Positions 1 through 10,007 of a stretch of DNA of 64,000 nt are shown here, piece by piece. The DNA comes from Nocardia kruczakiae NBRC 101016 (lineage in GTDB: Bacteria > Actinomycetota > Actinomycetes > Mycobacteriales > Mycobacteriaceae), in contig NZ_BDBL01000037.1 in NCBI RefSeq assembly GCF_001612965.1, positions 1 to 64,000 of the forward strand, read 5' to 3'. Every line of letters begins with the position of its first letter. The first letter of the stretch is position 1. The position numbers and the translations under genes were made by a program. The notes under the pieces are model-generated. The model was not told where the DNA came from, ran no database searches, and saw only the letters and a list, made by a program, of their open reading frames with translations.

Positions 1-178
1 CCGCGACAACCCGCGCGCACCCGCACACACCGTGCGCACCCGCACTTCACACGAGCGACATCGTCAGCGAAAGCAAACCGCATCGGCCGCGCGTGGCGGG
101 ATGCGGTAGTGGTATTCCGAACACATGCGCGGTCGATCCGACTGTGCGCGGATAGGAAAGTGATGGGAGGTAGACACT

Positions 179-1069
179 GTGGCGGTCGGATCGGAGCCGG
201 CGCTGCGGTACCGGATGTTTCGCCGGGCCGAGGTCAGAGTGCTCCTGCGTACCGTGCGCGCGGCGTGGTCGGACGAATTGTCCGACTGGGCGGCGGCATT
301 GACGTACTACAGCATGTTGTCGCTGTTTCCGGCCCTGCTGATCGCCATCGTCGTGCTGAGTGTCGCCGGACCCGCCCCCGCCGACTCGCTCGCGGGCGCG
401 GCCGGTCGGCTGGGTCCCGGCGGCGGTACGTCACTGATCTCCGACTCGATCCACCACCTGCAGTCGGTCAAGTCGCTGTCCGGTCCGATGGCGGTCGTGG
501 GCCTGTTGTCGGCGTTCTGGACCGTGTCGACCTACCTGGGGGCGTTCATCCGCGCAGCCAACGACCTCTACGAGGTGCGGGAGAGCCGATCACTGTGGCG
601 CACATTGCCACTGCGATTCGCACTGGGGCTGACGCTGGTGGTCGCCGTCGTCGTCACCGTGCTCGGCTTCGCCATCACCCCGGGCCTGGCCGAACACGCC
701 GGCAACCGGATCGGGATGGGTTCGGCGGGCCTGCTCGTCTGGTCGATCGTGAAGTGGCCGCTGCTGGCCCTGCTGGTGAGTGTCGCACTGGCGCTGCTGT
801 ATTGGGTCGCGCCGAACACCGAGGGGCAACGGTTGCGCTGGCTGACCTCCGGAAGCGTGATCGCCGTGGGCATCTGGATCGCGGGATCGGCCGGATTGGC
901 CCTCTACGCCGCCCATTTCGACTCGCTCGATCGCGTGTACGGATCGTTGACCGCGGCGATCGTCCTGCTGATGTGGCTGTGGCTCACCAACTTCGCGATC
1001 CTGCTCGGCGCGGTGGTCGACGCCCAGATCACCCGGGAGCGAACGTTGCGCGAGCACCCGGAGCAGTAA
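179..1069 (+). CDS. YihY/BrkB-family integral membrane protein
   Basis: The 296-residue product belongs to the YihY/virulence factor BrkB family, whose cellular role is unsettled. The family motif region 'ALTYYSMLSLFPALL' lies near residues 41-55 at the start of the first membrane helix. Further strongly hydrophobic segments follow at roughly 100-125, 145-170, 190-210, 220-245 and 255-280, giving about six helices. The GTG start is chosen because GGGAGG lies 8 bases upstream (165-170). The gene is convergent with the hydrogenase block, leaving only 12 bases between stops, so it is probably unrelated to hydrogenase function. Family assignment is secure; substrate or partner is not known. Confidence 0.88.
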   Translation: MAVGSEPALRYRMFRRAEVRVLLRTVRAAWSDELSDWAAALTYYSMLSLFPALLIAIVVLSVAGPAPADSLAGAAGRLGPGGGTSLISDSIHHLQSVKSLSGPMAVVGLLSAFWTVSTYLGAFIRAANDLYEVRESRSLWRTLPLRFALGLTLVVAVVVTVLGFAITPGLAEHAGNRIGMGSAGLLVWSIVKWPLLALLVSVALALLYWVAPNTEGQRLRWLTSGSVIAVGIWIAGSAGLALYAAHFDSLDRVYGSLTAAIVLLMWLWLTNFAILLGAVVDAQITRERTLREHPEQ

Positions 1070-1081
1070 TCGCCGTCGCCG

Positions 1082-1837
1082 TCACGAGGCCCGTGAGGGC
1101 CGGGCCGCAGTCACGGAGTTCGGGCCCAGGCGGCGGTTGGTGGCCGCCAGCTGCCAGGCCGTCGCGGAAGTGAGCCGATCCAGCCGGGTGCGGTCGAGCC
1201 GGGCGCAGATGTGCTCCCAGTGCAGCGCGAGATGGTCGCCCACCTCGATATCGGCGGCGTCGATGCCCGCCCCGGCCAGTTCGATGCGGCGCGACGTCTC
1301 CGCCGACAGGGAGAGCCGGGAATCGTTCCAGCACAGCCGCCGCGCACACACCGTCGCGGTGGTGGCGTCGCGCGCGCAGACCCGTGCCCAGGTGATCCGG
1401 CAGTTGTCGAGCACGCGCAGCGGCAGCTCCGCGGGACCCCGGCCGAGCAGACGGGTCCACGGATAGATGCCGAAGACATGAAAGTTGTGGTTGGCCGCGC
1501 TCTCCTCGGCCAGCTCGGGACCCAGGTGACGCCAGTAACCGCCGGCGAGCGGGCCGATCACCGACAACAGCCGCGCAAGGAACTCCGTCCTGTCGAGCTG
1601 GGCGCCGACTCCCCCACCGAGCCAATAGGATTCGACCAGTCGCGGGTCGAGCGGATCGGCTATTCCGGTCATCTCCGACAGCACGTGCAGGTACGGCCAC
1701 GCACCGGAGAAGCGACGTGCCACGGCCCGGATCTCCGCATCGGTCCCGCCGGCCAGCGCGGGGGCGTCGGCGGGGCCACAGTAACCCAGCGCGTTCGGCG
1801 CGTAAGCGTAGCGCGCGAACATCTGCGGCCCGCTCAT
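1082..1837 (-). CDS. Hydrogenase-operon protein of unknown function (DUF6390-like)
   Basis: A 251-residue protein ends the hydrogenase block. Its ATG overlaps the stop of the nickel permease gene by 4 bases (ATGA), so it is translationally coupled. The sequence is Trp/His/Arg rich with no signal peptide or clear membrane helix. I recall a conserved unknown family (DUF6390) at this place in actinobacterial group 1h hydrogenase clusters, and the opening 'MSGPQMFARYAYAPNALGYC' fits. Cys20 and a C-terminal region with several Cys and His could bind metal, but no known cofactor motif is evident. Linkage makes a hydrogenase assembly or electron-transfer role plausible; the function is unknown. Confidence 0.75.
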   Translation of the reverse strand: MSGPQMFARYAYAPNALGYCGPADAPALAGGTDAEIRAVARRFSGAWPYLHVLSEMTGIADPLDPRLVESYWLGGGVGAQLDRTEFLARLLSVIGPLAGGYWRHLGPELAEESAANHNFHVFGIYPWTRLLGRGPAELPLRVLDNCRITWARVCARDATTATVCARRLCWNDSRLSLSAETSRRIELAGAGIDAADIEVGDHLALHWEHICARLDRTRLDRLTSATAWQLAATNRRLGPNSVTAARPSRAS

Positions 1838-2907
1838 GTTTCCTCGCGTCGCCACAGGATCAGCGCCAGCAGCCAGGTCGCGACGAACAACGCCACCACG
1901 ACGAATCCCATCGCCCCCAGATCGAGACCGCCGAGCCAGGCCAGCGGGCCGGAGGTGATGCCCAGTGCGCCGGTGACCACGGAGACGATCTCCTGGGCGC
2001 CGATCAGCAGGGCCACCGCGACCGACAGCCCGGTCACCAGCAGGTTGTAGTAGATCTTGCGGGCCGGGGCGGCGCAGGCCCAGCCGTAGGCCGCGTTCAT
2101 ACACGCCCCGTCCAGCGAGTCGAACAAGGTCATTCCGGCCGAGAACAGCAGCGGCAGCACCACGATCGCGTACCAGGGCAGATCGGTGTCGGCCGCCGCG
2201 CCACCCGCGAGCACCAGCAGACTCACCTCGGTCACCGTGTCGAATCCCAGCCCGAACAGCACGCCGATCGGATACATCTGTCCCGGCCGGCGCACCGCGC
2301 GCACCAGTGGCGCCAGCACCCGGTTCAGTGCTCCGCGCGCGTGCAGCCGGGAATCCAGTTCCCGCTCGTCACCCTCGCCTCGGCGCACCGCGCGCAGCGC
2401 CCGCCCGATACCGATGAGCGACACCAGGTTCAGCAGGCCGATGAGCAGCAGGAAGGTTCCCGAGACGCCGCTGCCGAAGGTGCCGGTCCAGCGCCGCAGC
2501 CCGGAGCCGTCGTCCTCGACGCCGGAGGCCAGCACCCGCGCGCCCAGTGCCAGCGCACCGACCATGACGAAGACGACGGTGGAATGGCCGAGCGAGAACC
2601 AGAATCCGACCGACACCGGGGTCCTGCGTTCGCCCACCAGTTTGCGGGTGGTGTTGTCGATGGCGGCGATATGGTCGACGTCGAAGGCGTGCCGCATCCC
2701 CAGCGTGTACGCGGTCACGCCCAGGCCGGCGCCGAACACCACATTGCCCACCGCGTAGTGCGCCGGGACGACCAGAGCGGCCAGCAGCCCCCAGCCCGCG
2801 ACGTGCAGCGCGACCACCGTCACGGCCATACCGGTCACGCCGCGGCGCCGGGCGCGCTGTACTCGCGCCCCCTCCCGAGGGGGCGATACCGTCATCGTCG
2901 GCCGCAT
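1834..2907 (-). CDS. Nickel permease, NiCoT (HoxN/NixA) family
   Basis: The 357-residue membrane protein carries the NiCoT signature 'RHAFDVDHI' at about residues 72-80 (the HX4DH nickel-binding helix). The other family motifs, 'LGFDTVTE' and 'GMTLFDSLDG', lie further on, with about eight hydrophobic segments overall. It should import Ni2+ across the cytoplasmic membrane for the [NiFe] site. ATG at 2907 is preferred because GGGAG lies 5 bases upstream; an internal ATG at 2895 is possible. It starts 31 bases after hypE and overlaps the next gene by 4. Co-location with the whole hyp set argues for nickel rather than cobalt, although family members can carry both. Confidence 0.9.
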   Translation of the reverse strand: MRPTMTVSPPREGARVQRARRRGVTGMAVTVVALHVAGWGLLAALVVPAHYAVGNVVFGAGLGVTAYTLGMRHAFDVDHIAAIDNTTRKLVGERRTPVSVGFWFSLGHSTVVFVMVGALALGARVLASGVEDDGSGLRRWTGTFGSGVSGTFLLLIGLLNLVSLIGIGRALRAVRRGEGDERELDSRLHARGALNRVLAPLVRAVRRPGQMYPIGVLFGLGFDTVTEVSLLVLAGGAAADTDLPWYAIVVLPLLFSAGMTLFDSLDGACMNAAYGWACAAPARKIYYNLLVTGLSVAVALLIGAQEIVSVVTGALGITSGPLAWLGGLDLGAMGFVVVALFVATWLLALILWRREET

Positions 2908-2938
2908 CGTATCTCCCGCCCGCGACCCCGCCGGGCGC

Positions 2939-4016
2939 TCAGCAGATCCGCGGAAGCTGTTCGCCGGCAGGGAGATCCACCACCCGGGTACCGCCGAGGG
3001 CGGTGCGCGCGACCACCATCCCGGGATGTTCGTCGACGCAGACGCCGATCGCGCAGGCCCGCGCGCCCAGCGGATGCGCCCGCATCGCTTCCAGTGCACG
3101 GTCCGCGTCCTCGGCGGCGACGAAGGCGATCGCCTTCCCCTCGTTGGCCACGTACAGCGGATCCAGGCCCAGCAGTCCGCACGCATCGCGGACCGCGTCC
3201 GGAATCGGCAGCGCGCGCTCGTCCAGTCGCACACCGGTATTCGCGGCTTTCGCGATCTCGTTCAAGGTCGCCGCGACCCCGCCGCGGGTGGGATCGCGCA
3301 GCGTGTGGACGTCGGCGCCGGTGGCGAGGACGGCGGCGACCAGACTGTTCAGCGCCGCGGTGTCGCTGCGCACGGTGGTGCCGAATTCCAGGCCTTCGCG
3401 GCAGCTCATCACCGCCACCCCGTGCACACCGATGTCGCCGCTGATCAGCACGACATCGCCGGGCCGGGCGCGCTCGGGACGGATGTCGACCCCCGCGGGC
3501 ACCAGCCCGATGCCCGCGGTGTTGACGAAGATGCCGTCCCCGTGACCGGCGTCGACCACTTTCGTATCGCCGGTCACCAGCTTCACCCCGGCCGTGCCGG
3601 CGGCCTCGCCCATGGCCTCGGCGACCCGGGCGATCTCGGCCAGGTCGGTGCCCTCCTCCAGAATGAACGCCGTCGACAGCACCAGCGGCTGCGCACCGGC
3701 CATGGCCAGGTCGTTCACGGTGCCGTTGACCGCCAGCTCGCCGATCGTGCCGCCGGGGAAGACGAGCGGCTTCACCACGAACGAATCGGTGGAGAACGCC
3801 AGTCTCGTGCCGCCGACCTCGACCACCGCCGCGTCCCCGAGCGCGGCGTCGGCGGCGGCGCCGAACGCGGGCAGGAACAGATGCTCGATCAGCTCGCCCG
3901 ACATCGCGCCGCCGCCGCCGTGCGCCATCACGATCGTCGGCGAATCCCGCAACGGCAGTGGGCACACCCAGCTCTCCGCGTCGAAAACTGGTGGCGGAGC
4001 AGAGGTTTCGGCGTGG

Positions 4017-4024
<8 letters not shown>
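2939..4024 (-). CDS. hypE: Hydrogenase maturation protein HypE
   Basis: HypE (361 residues) dehydrates the thiocarboxamide made by HypF on its C-terminal cysteine to a thiocyanate, the source of the CN ligands of the [NiFe] site. The protein ends in the diagnostic 'PRIC' tail with the acceptor Cys as last residue. It shows the AIR-synthase-like N-domain ('AHGGGGAMSGELI' about 34-46, 'STDSFVV') and the 'GDIGVHGVAVMSCREGL' segment. The start lies 8 bases inside the end of hypD, so translation is probably coupled. It is about 20 residues longer at the N-terminus than minimal HypE proteins, so a slightly later start is possible. Confidence 0.95.
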
Positions 4025-5125
<1,101 letters not shown>

Positions 5126-5129
<4 letters not shown>

Positions 5130-5461
5130 CGGTTCACCTCGTCGTCGCGGGCGGACTCCGACGGTGCGCCGGAGGTGGGATCGGGAAGACCGGACTGCCG
5201 GGCGGCGATGGCGAAACCGTCGCCGAATTCCTCGTTCAGTACACCGAGGTGTTCGAATTCGGCCAGGGTGGCCAGCGCCGATTCCTCGTCGAGGCGCTGA
5301 ATGGCGAATCCGACGTGCACGACGACGTAGTCGCCGACCGCGGCGTCCGGAATATATTGCAGGCATACGTCTTTGTGGACACCGCCGAAGTCGACCACCG
5401 ACATCAGGGCGCCATCGCGCTCGTACAGGTCGAGCACCTTCCCCGGGACTGCCAGGCACAT
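5126..5461 (-). CDS. hypC: HypC/HypG-type hydrogenase chaperone (second copy)
   Basis: The 111-residue product starts 'MCLAVPGKV', the HypC signature in which Cys2 becomes the iron-binding N-terminal residue. ATG at 5461 has AGGAAGG 7-8 bases upstream. An earlier in-frame ATG at 5485 overlaps the hypF stop by 4 bases but would bury the essential Cys behind eight residues, so the later start is chosen. The copy is longer than usual HypC (75-90 residues) because of an acidic, disordered-looking tail after about residue 80. It precedes hypD with a 4-base overlap and is the likely direct HypD partner. The other hypC in this operon is shorter and lies next to the protease gene. Confidence 0.92.
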
Positions 5462-5481
5462 GATCGGTTCCTTCCTTTCGC

Positions 5482-7821
5482 TCATCGAGCCCCGGCGGCG
5501 AGCAGCTGCCCGAAGGCCAGGCCGCCGTCGTTGGGTGGCACTCTGTGATGAGTGATGACCTGAAAACCCGCCTCCCGCAGGCGGTTTCGCGAGAGCGAGA
5601 GCAGCAGCGCGTTCTGGAACACGCCACCGGACAGGGCCACCGGCACACCCGGTTCGCCGAATCGGCGCGCCAGTGCGGCCACAAGGTCGGCGACCGCGAC
5701 ATGGAAGCGCGCGCCGACGAGGCCGGCACCGGCCCCTGCCGCGATGTCGGCGAGTACGGCGGCCAGCACCGGAGCCGGGTCCATTCGCACGGTCCCGTCC
5801 GGATCGGCGCCGCCGAGCACGAATCGGTAGCCGTGCCCGGGGTCCACGTCACGCGAGCGGGCCTCCAGTTCGATGGCGGCCTGCGCCTCGTAGTCGACCA
5901 CGTGGCGCACACCCGCCAGCGACGCCACCGCGTCGAACAACCGCCCCATACTCGAGGTCGGGACACAGCCCAGCCCGGTGCCGAGTTGGTGGGCGAGGAC
6001 CCGGCGCTCGGCGGGCGGGCACGCCGCGACCGAGGCGATGGACTCCTCCCACGCGATGCCGGCGGCGTGCAGATGGGCCAGCGCCATCCGGTAGGGCCGG
6101 TGCACACTGGCGTCACCACCCGGGAGGGGGATGTAGGCCAGATGTGCCAGGCGGCGGAATCCCTTGTAGCCGGCGGCCAGCACCTCACCGCCCCAGATCG
6201 CGCCGTCCGGGCCGAAACCCGTTCCGTCGAACGCCATTCCGAGGACGGTCGACGATCCGGGCAGGCCGTGCTCCCCCATCACCGCCGCGATGTGGGCGTG
6301 ATGATGCTGCACGGTGTGTACCGGTCGCCCGGCCGCGGCCCGGCGCGCCCAGGCGCTGGAGCGATAGCCGGGATGGGCGTCGACCGCCAGCTGCGCCGGG
6401 TGCACGCCGGTCAGTTCCTCCAGATGGTGTTCGGCGGCGCCGAAGGCGCGCAACGTGGCCAGATCGTCCATATCGCCGATGTGCTGACTCAGCCACGCAT
6501 ATCGGCCCTCGGCGACCGCGCAGGTGTTCTTCACATCCGCGCCGACCGCGAGGACGGGCGCCGACTCCTGCGGCAGCGCCAGCGGCAGCGGCGCGTACCC
6601 GCGGGAGCGGCGGATCGGCATTTCGATCCCGTCGACCAGCCGGACCACCGAATCGTCGCAGGGCACGAGGATGCGGCGGTCGTGGTCCAGCACCGCGTCG
6701 GCCAGTTCCGGCAGCCGTCGTTCGGCGTCCTCGTCGGTGTAGCACAGGGGCTCGCCGCCGAGATTGGCCGAGGTCATCACCAGCGCGACCGGTCCGGGCG
6801 GGTCGCCGGGTAGTCCGAACAGCAGTAGATGCAGCGGGGTGTAGGCCAGCATCACGCCGAGCTCACGAAGCCCCGGGGCCACCGATTCCGCCGGTGTTCG
6901 CTCACCGCGCGGCAGCAGCACGATCGGCCGCTGTGGTCCGCTCAGCATCGCCGCGGCGGCCGCGTCGACTCGCGCGAGGGTGCGGGCCGCGGCGAGATCG
7001 GCGACCATGACGGCGAAAGGTTTCGCGCCGCGCCGTTTGCGGGCGCGCAGCCGCGCCACCGCGTCCTCGTCGTCGGCGGCGCAGGCGAGGTGATAGCCGC
7101 CGATGCCCTTGACCGCGACGATTCCGCCCTCGCGCAGCGTCTTTCGCGCGGCGGCCACCGGGTCGCCGGTTCCGGGACCGGAGTAGCGCAGGGTGGGCCC
7201 GCAGTCGGGGCAGGCGATCGGCTGGGCGTGGAAACGGCGGTCGGCGGGATCGTGATACTCGCGCGCGCAGCGCTCGCACATGGCGAAATCGGCCATCGAG
7301 GTCCGCTCACGGTCGTAGGGCAGACTCGCGATGATCGTGAAGCGGGGGCCGCAATTGGTGCAGGTGATGAACGGATGCCGGTAGCGGCGGTCGGCCGGAT
7401 CGGCCAGCTCCCGCGCACAGTCGGCGCAGATCGCCACATCGGGCGAGGCCAGGGTGCGACCGCTGCCACGGGTCGTGCCGGCGATGCGGAATCCGGTTCC
7501 GCCGCGCACCGGCAGATCGGTGCGCTCGACGGAGTCGACCACCGCCAGCGGCGGCGGGTGGCGGCGCACCCGATCGGTGAATTCGGCCAGCGCCCACGGT
7601 GTTCCCTCGATGTCGACGATCACTCCGTCGCTGTCGTTGGCGACACTGCCGGTCAGCGCGAGTTCGGCGGCGGTGCTGTAGACGAAGGGCCGGAATCCGA
7701 CGCCCTGCACCACACCGCGCACGACCAGCCGGCACCGAGCGCGGCCGGCTACTCGCCCCGCCTCGGTATTCACCGCTCGCCCCGCCTCGGTTTTCACCGC
7801 TCGGCCCGCCTCGGTATTCAT
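5482..7821 (-). CDS. hypF: Carbamoyltransferase HypF
   Basis: HypF (779 residues) converts carbamoyl phosphate and ATP to the carbamoyl-adenylate used to charge HypE. Domains in order: an acylphosphatase domain ('VRGVVQGVGFRPFVY', residues 34-48), two C4 zinc motifs (CADC/CTNC, then CERC/CPDC), a YrdC-like domain ('VKGIGGYHLACAA'), and a Kae1-like carbamoyltransferase domain with the metal motif 'HHHAHIAAVMGEHG'. The ATG overlaps the first hypC stop by 4 bases. Odd feature: residues 1-24 are three copies of an eight-residue unit (NTEAGRAV, KTEAGRAV, NTEAGRVA) encoded by a 24-base tandem repeat. The conserved protein begins only at about residue 28, so a later start cannot be excluded. Confidence 0.95.
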   Translation of the reverse strand: MNTEAGRAVKTEAGRAVNTEAGRVAGRARCRLVVRGVVQGVGFRPFVYSTAAELALTGSVANDSDGVIVDIEGTPWALAEFTDRVRRHPPPLAVVDSVERTDLPVRGGTGFRIAGTTRGSGRTLASPDVAICADCARELADPADRRYRHPFITCTNCGPRFTIIASLPYDRERTSMADFAMCERCAREYHDPADRRFHAQPIACPDCGPTLRYSGPGTGDPVAAARKTLREGGIVAVKGIGGYHLACAADDEDAVARLRARKRRGAKPFAVMVADLAAARTLARVDAAAAAMLSGPQRPIVLLPRGERTPAESVAPGLRELGVMLAYTPLHLLLFGLPGDPPGPVALVMTSANLGGEPLCYTDEDAERRLPELADAVLDHDRRILVPCDDSVVRLVDGIEMPIRRSRGYAPLPLALPQESAPVLAVGADVKNTCAVAEGRYAWLSQHIGDMDDLATLRAFGAAEHHLEELTGVHPAQLAVDAHPGYRSSAWARRAAAGRPVHTVQHHHAHIAAVMGEHGLPGSSTVLGMAFDGTGFGPDGAIWGGEVLAAGYKGFRRLAHLAYIPLPGGDASVHRPYRMALAHLHAAGIAWEESIASVAACPPAERRVLAHQLGTGLGCVPTSSMGRLFDAVASLAGVRHVVDYEAQAAIELEARSRDVDPGHGYRFVLGGADPDGTVRMDPAPVLAAVLADIAAGAGAGLVGARFHVAVADLVAALARRFGEPGVPVALSGGVFQNALLLSLSRNRLREAGFQVITHHRVPPNDGGLAFGQLLAAGAR

Positions 7822-7825
7822 GGTT
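7754..7825. repeat. 24-base tandem repeat, three units, at the hypF start
   Basis: Three head-to-tail 24-base units (7754-7777, 7778-7801, 7802-7825) differ at only a few positions and contain the core CGCCTCGGTATTCA. They encode the first 24 residues of HypF, and the third unit includes the hypF start codon and hypC stop. The beginning of a fourth, degenerate copy follows at 7826. Confidence 0.85.
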
Positions 7826-8057
7826 CGCCTCGGCTCAGCAGTCGCAGTCCGGCGAGTGCCTCGCGGGCGCCCGCCTCGTCGGTGCGCTCGACCGCGAGGC
7901 CCATGTGGATGATCACCCAGTCACCCGGCCGCACCGGATCGTCCTCCAGCAGGCCGATATTCACCGTGCGCTCGACGCCGGAGACGTCCACGAGAGCGAG
8001 CTGACCCGCATAGCCGTCCATGATCTCGACGACCCGGCCCGGAATTCCGAGGCACAC
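7818..8057 (-). CDS. hypC: HypC-family hydrogenase chaperone (first copy)
   Basis: The 79-residue product matches HypC/HupF chaperones, which bind the large-subunit precursor and the Fe-ligand complex. The GTG at 8057 is chosen over the GTG at 8063. It places Cys at position 2 ('MCLGIPGRV') as the family requires, and GGAGG then sits 7 bases upstream instead of 1. The rest ('GDWVIIHMGLAVERTDE') is typical HypC. It lies between the maturation protease (2 bases) and hypF (4-base overlap). Presence of two hypC genes in one operon suggests a division of labour, for example one for HypD and one for delivery to HhyL, but this is inference. Confidence 0.93.
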   Translation of the reverse strand: MCLGIPGRVVEIMDGYAGQLALVDVSGVERTVNIGLLEDDPVRPGDWVIIHMGLAVERTDEAGAREALAGLRLLSRGEP

Positions 8058-8059
8058 GA

Positions 8060-8536
8060 TCACACCTCCGTTCGCGACATCCGCAGCTGCGCGAGCACCC
8101 GCGCCACGGTCTCGGCGCCCTCGTCCACCGCGGCCGCCACGGGTTCGGACAGGCCGATCCCCTCGTCGGTCGAGAGCACCTGACAGCCGACGACCACGGT
8201 GGGTGGCACGACCCCACCCAGCGCCCGGACCCCGGCGAACACCGCTTCCGGATCCATCCCGTGGGCGTCCAGCCCGGCCGGTGCCTCCTGCCCCGGTTCG
8301 GCGCGCATCACCTCGATGCGCCCCGCCACGCCCCGATTCGGGATCGCGTCGACGAGGATCAGCGCATCCCAGGCATCGAGCAGGTCGTAGGCCAGATGCA
8401 TGCCGCGGATGCCGTAGTCGACCACCCGCACGTCCTCGTCGCGGTCCGGCGGTATCCGCCGCACCACCTCGGGGCCGAATCCGTCGTCGCCGAGAAAGAT
8501 GTTGCCGATTCCGGCGACCAGCACCCGGCTGTTCAC
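8060..8536 (-). CDS. Hydrogenase maturation endopeptidase (HyaD/HupD/HycI family)
   Basis: This 158-residue protease should remove the C-terminal peptide of the HhyL precursor after nickel insertion. The N-terminal motif 'GIGNIFLGDDGFG' (residues 9-21) carries the nickel-sensing acidic pair, followed by 'ILVDAIPN', also typical of the family. The likely scissile region in HhyL is just after 'CGVH', 22 residues before its end. The GTG start forms a 4-base GTGA overlap with the upstream 39-residue gene and has no strong ribosome site of its own, so translation is probably coupled. The family call is firm; specificity for HhyL is inferred from the operon, which holds the only hydrogenase genes here. 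Confidence 0.92.
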   Translation of the reverse strand: MNSRVLVAGIGNIFLGDDGFGPEVVRRIPPDRDEDVRVVDYGIRGMHLAYDLLDAWDALILVDAIPNRGVAGRIEVMRAEPGQEAPAGLDAHGMDPEAVFAGVRALGGVVPPTVVVGCQVLSTDEGIGLSEPVAAAVDEGAETVARVLAQLRMSRTEV

Positions 8537-8652
8537 ATGCGCCGCATTCGCAGATAGCGGCGCATATCCGGAATCGAGCGGATTCCGATCAGGGCCACGA
8601 CGACAACCGCCGCCGCGACGACTCCCGTCGCCACCATTCCCACCGTCTCCAT
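8533..8652 (-). CDS. 39-residue single-helix membrane protein (DUF6893-like)
   Basis: This very short gene encodes a hydrophobic helix (about residues 6-24, 'MVATGVVAAAVVVVALIGIR') followed by a strongly basic tail ending 'RRYLRMRRM'. ATG at 8652 has AAAGGA 8 bases upstream and GGAGG a little further. Its stop overlaps the protease start (GTGA). I recall equally short proteins (DUF6893) at this place in Streptomyces hydrogenase clusters, which supports it being real. A single-pass helix could anchor the hydrogenase or an assembly factor to the membrane. No function is known to me. Confidence 0.7.
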   Translation of the reverse strand: METVGMVATGVVAAAVVVVALIGIRSIPDMRRYLRMRRM

Positions 8653-8678
8653 GACATCCGTCCTTTCCTCCGGCCGCG

Positions 8679-10007
8679 CTACTCGCCCGGTCCGTCCAGC
8701 GGCTCCAGTTCGTCGGGATCGAAATACAGGTAACGCCCGTACCATTCGTGCAGATCGGCTCCGGGATCGTCGGCGATGACCACACCGACGTGGGTGCGCC
8801 CGTCGACGTCGGCGTGCACCGAGGTGACCCGCGCGTCGCGGCCGTCGAAGAACATGTCGTGGATATCGGCGCGCCGGGCAGGATGCAGCCGCACCCGGCT
8901 CCCCCTGCGCACCAGCGTCCCGGCGATGGGCACGGCATCCGAATCCGGCCGCACCGCGCCGTCGGCCACCGGATCCCACCAGTCGATCCCGGGCGGGATC
9001 TCCGGCACCACCCGGTTCTCCCCGGCGCCAGGGTCGCGCAGCACACCGTGCAATCGCGCCATCTGCTCGGCGGTCATCGCGTCACAGCTGTCCACGATGC
9101 GCGCCGCCCGCGGATCGGTGGCGCGCGCGACCGCCTTCTCCTCGTCGGTCATCGCCATGACGCGCAGGGTGAGGATTTCGTCGATCTCGGTGGCGTCGTA
9201 GAGCGATTCCGGGCTCTGCGCGGCGATTTCGGGATGGTCGTAGAGGATGATGGGCGAGATCAACATCAGGCTGCGGTCGCCGGGCGGCCCGGCCAGCACC
9301 GGGAAGCAGCGATGCTGGGCGCACCGCGCCACGGCGGCCTCGGCCTCCGGCGGCGGTTCCAGCAGCGTGACGAATTCCGCGCCGGTGACCTCGACGATCA
9401 CGTGGGCACCGAGCATCGAGCGGGCCAGGGCGTCGCGGCGATCGGCCGCCGGCTCCCCGGTATTGCGCACCGTCACACTGAGGATCGGATAGTCGCCCTC
9501 GGCCGCGACGGCCAGTTCGAATTCGCCGCGCACCGGGCGGCGGGTGCGCACGATGCTCGCGTGCCCGGTCGCCGGTTCGGCGAGGGGTTCGGTGTCGCGG
9601 CCTCCCGGAATCTCGAACGGCACCGTCAGGGCGGCCGGGGCACACGGTCCGACGGTGACCTCCCGTTCGACGGCCTCGTCCCAATCGGGCCAGGTATCGC
9701 CCGCGACGGTCGTCTCCGCGACGGGTGCGCCGTCCGCGTCGTGCACACCGCGATGCTGCAGTTGCAGAAATCGGAGCGTGAACCGCAGGGCCGGGTCGCC
9801 GTCCGGGACCATCGGCATCTGCCCGGTGAGTTCGGACTCCTCCCCCAGTCCGGACGAGTGCACGCCGGCAGGGCCGAGGACGCCGAATTGCCAGCGGCAC
9901 TGATTTTTTCGTGCGTCGGCCCGGTACGGATAGAGCAGATAGCCCTCGTAGAGCACCGCGTCGGCGACCGCGCGGGCTCGTTCTCGGCTCGATCGCGCGG
10001 TACTCAC
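8679..10007 (-). CDS. Hydrogenase-cluster protein of unknown function, 442 aa
   Basis: A large soluble protein with no signal peptide and no cofactor motif I recognise. It opens 'MSTARSSRERARAVADAVL' followed by a conserved-looking 'YEGYLLYPYRADARKNQ', is acidic overall, and ends in a region with several Asp/His ('DIHDMFFDGRDARV'). The GTG start overlaps the stop of the preceding gene by 4 bases (GTGA at 10004-10007), and the 39-residue gene follows 26 bases later. Proteins with this opening occur, as I recall, only beside group 1h hydrogenases. Position between the subunit genes and the protease suggests a role in assembly, membrane attachment or electron transfer. Confidence 0.78.
   Translation of the reverse strand: MSTARSSRERARAVADAVLYEGYLLYPYRADARKNQCRWQFGVLGPAGVHSSGLGEESELTGQMPMVPDGDPALRFTLRFLQLQHRGVHDADGAPVAETTVAGDTWPDWDEAVEREVTVGPCAPAALTVPFEIPGGRDTEPLAEPATGHASIVRTRRPVRGEFELAVAAEGDYPILSVTVRNTGEPAADRRDALARSMLGAHVIVEVTGAEFVTLLEPPPEAEAAVARCAQHRCFPVLAGPPGDRSLMLISPIILYDHPEIAAQSPESLYDATEIDEILTLRVMAMTDEEKAVARATDPRAARIVDSCDAMTAEQMARLHGVLRDPGAGENRVVPEIPPGIDWWDPVADGAVRPDSDAVPIAGTLVRRGSRVRLHPARRADIHDMFFDGRDARVTSVHADVDGRTHVGVVIADDPGADLHEWYGRYLYFDPDELEPLDGPGE

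Noticed and set aside
1..178. CA/CG-rich start of the window as a repeat or promoter
   Set aside because: The alternating CCGCAC-like words are short and irregular; apart from the ribosome site at 165-170 I see nothing specific.
1717..3444. Long + strand frame over the nickel permease and hypE
   Set aside because: Low-complexity Arg/Gln-rich translation with no motif, opposite two clear genes.
5462..5485. ATG 5485 as start of the second hypC
   Set aside because: It would place eight residues before the essential MC terminus, and the ATG at 5461 has a good ribosome site.
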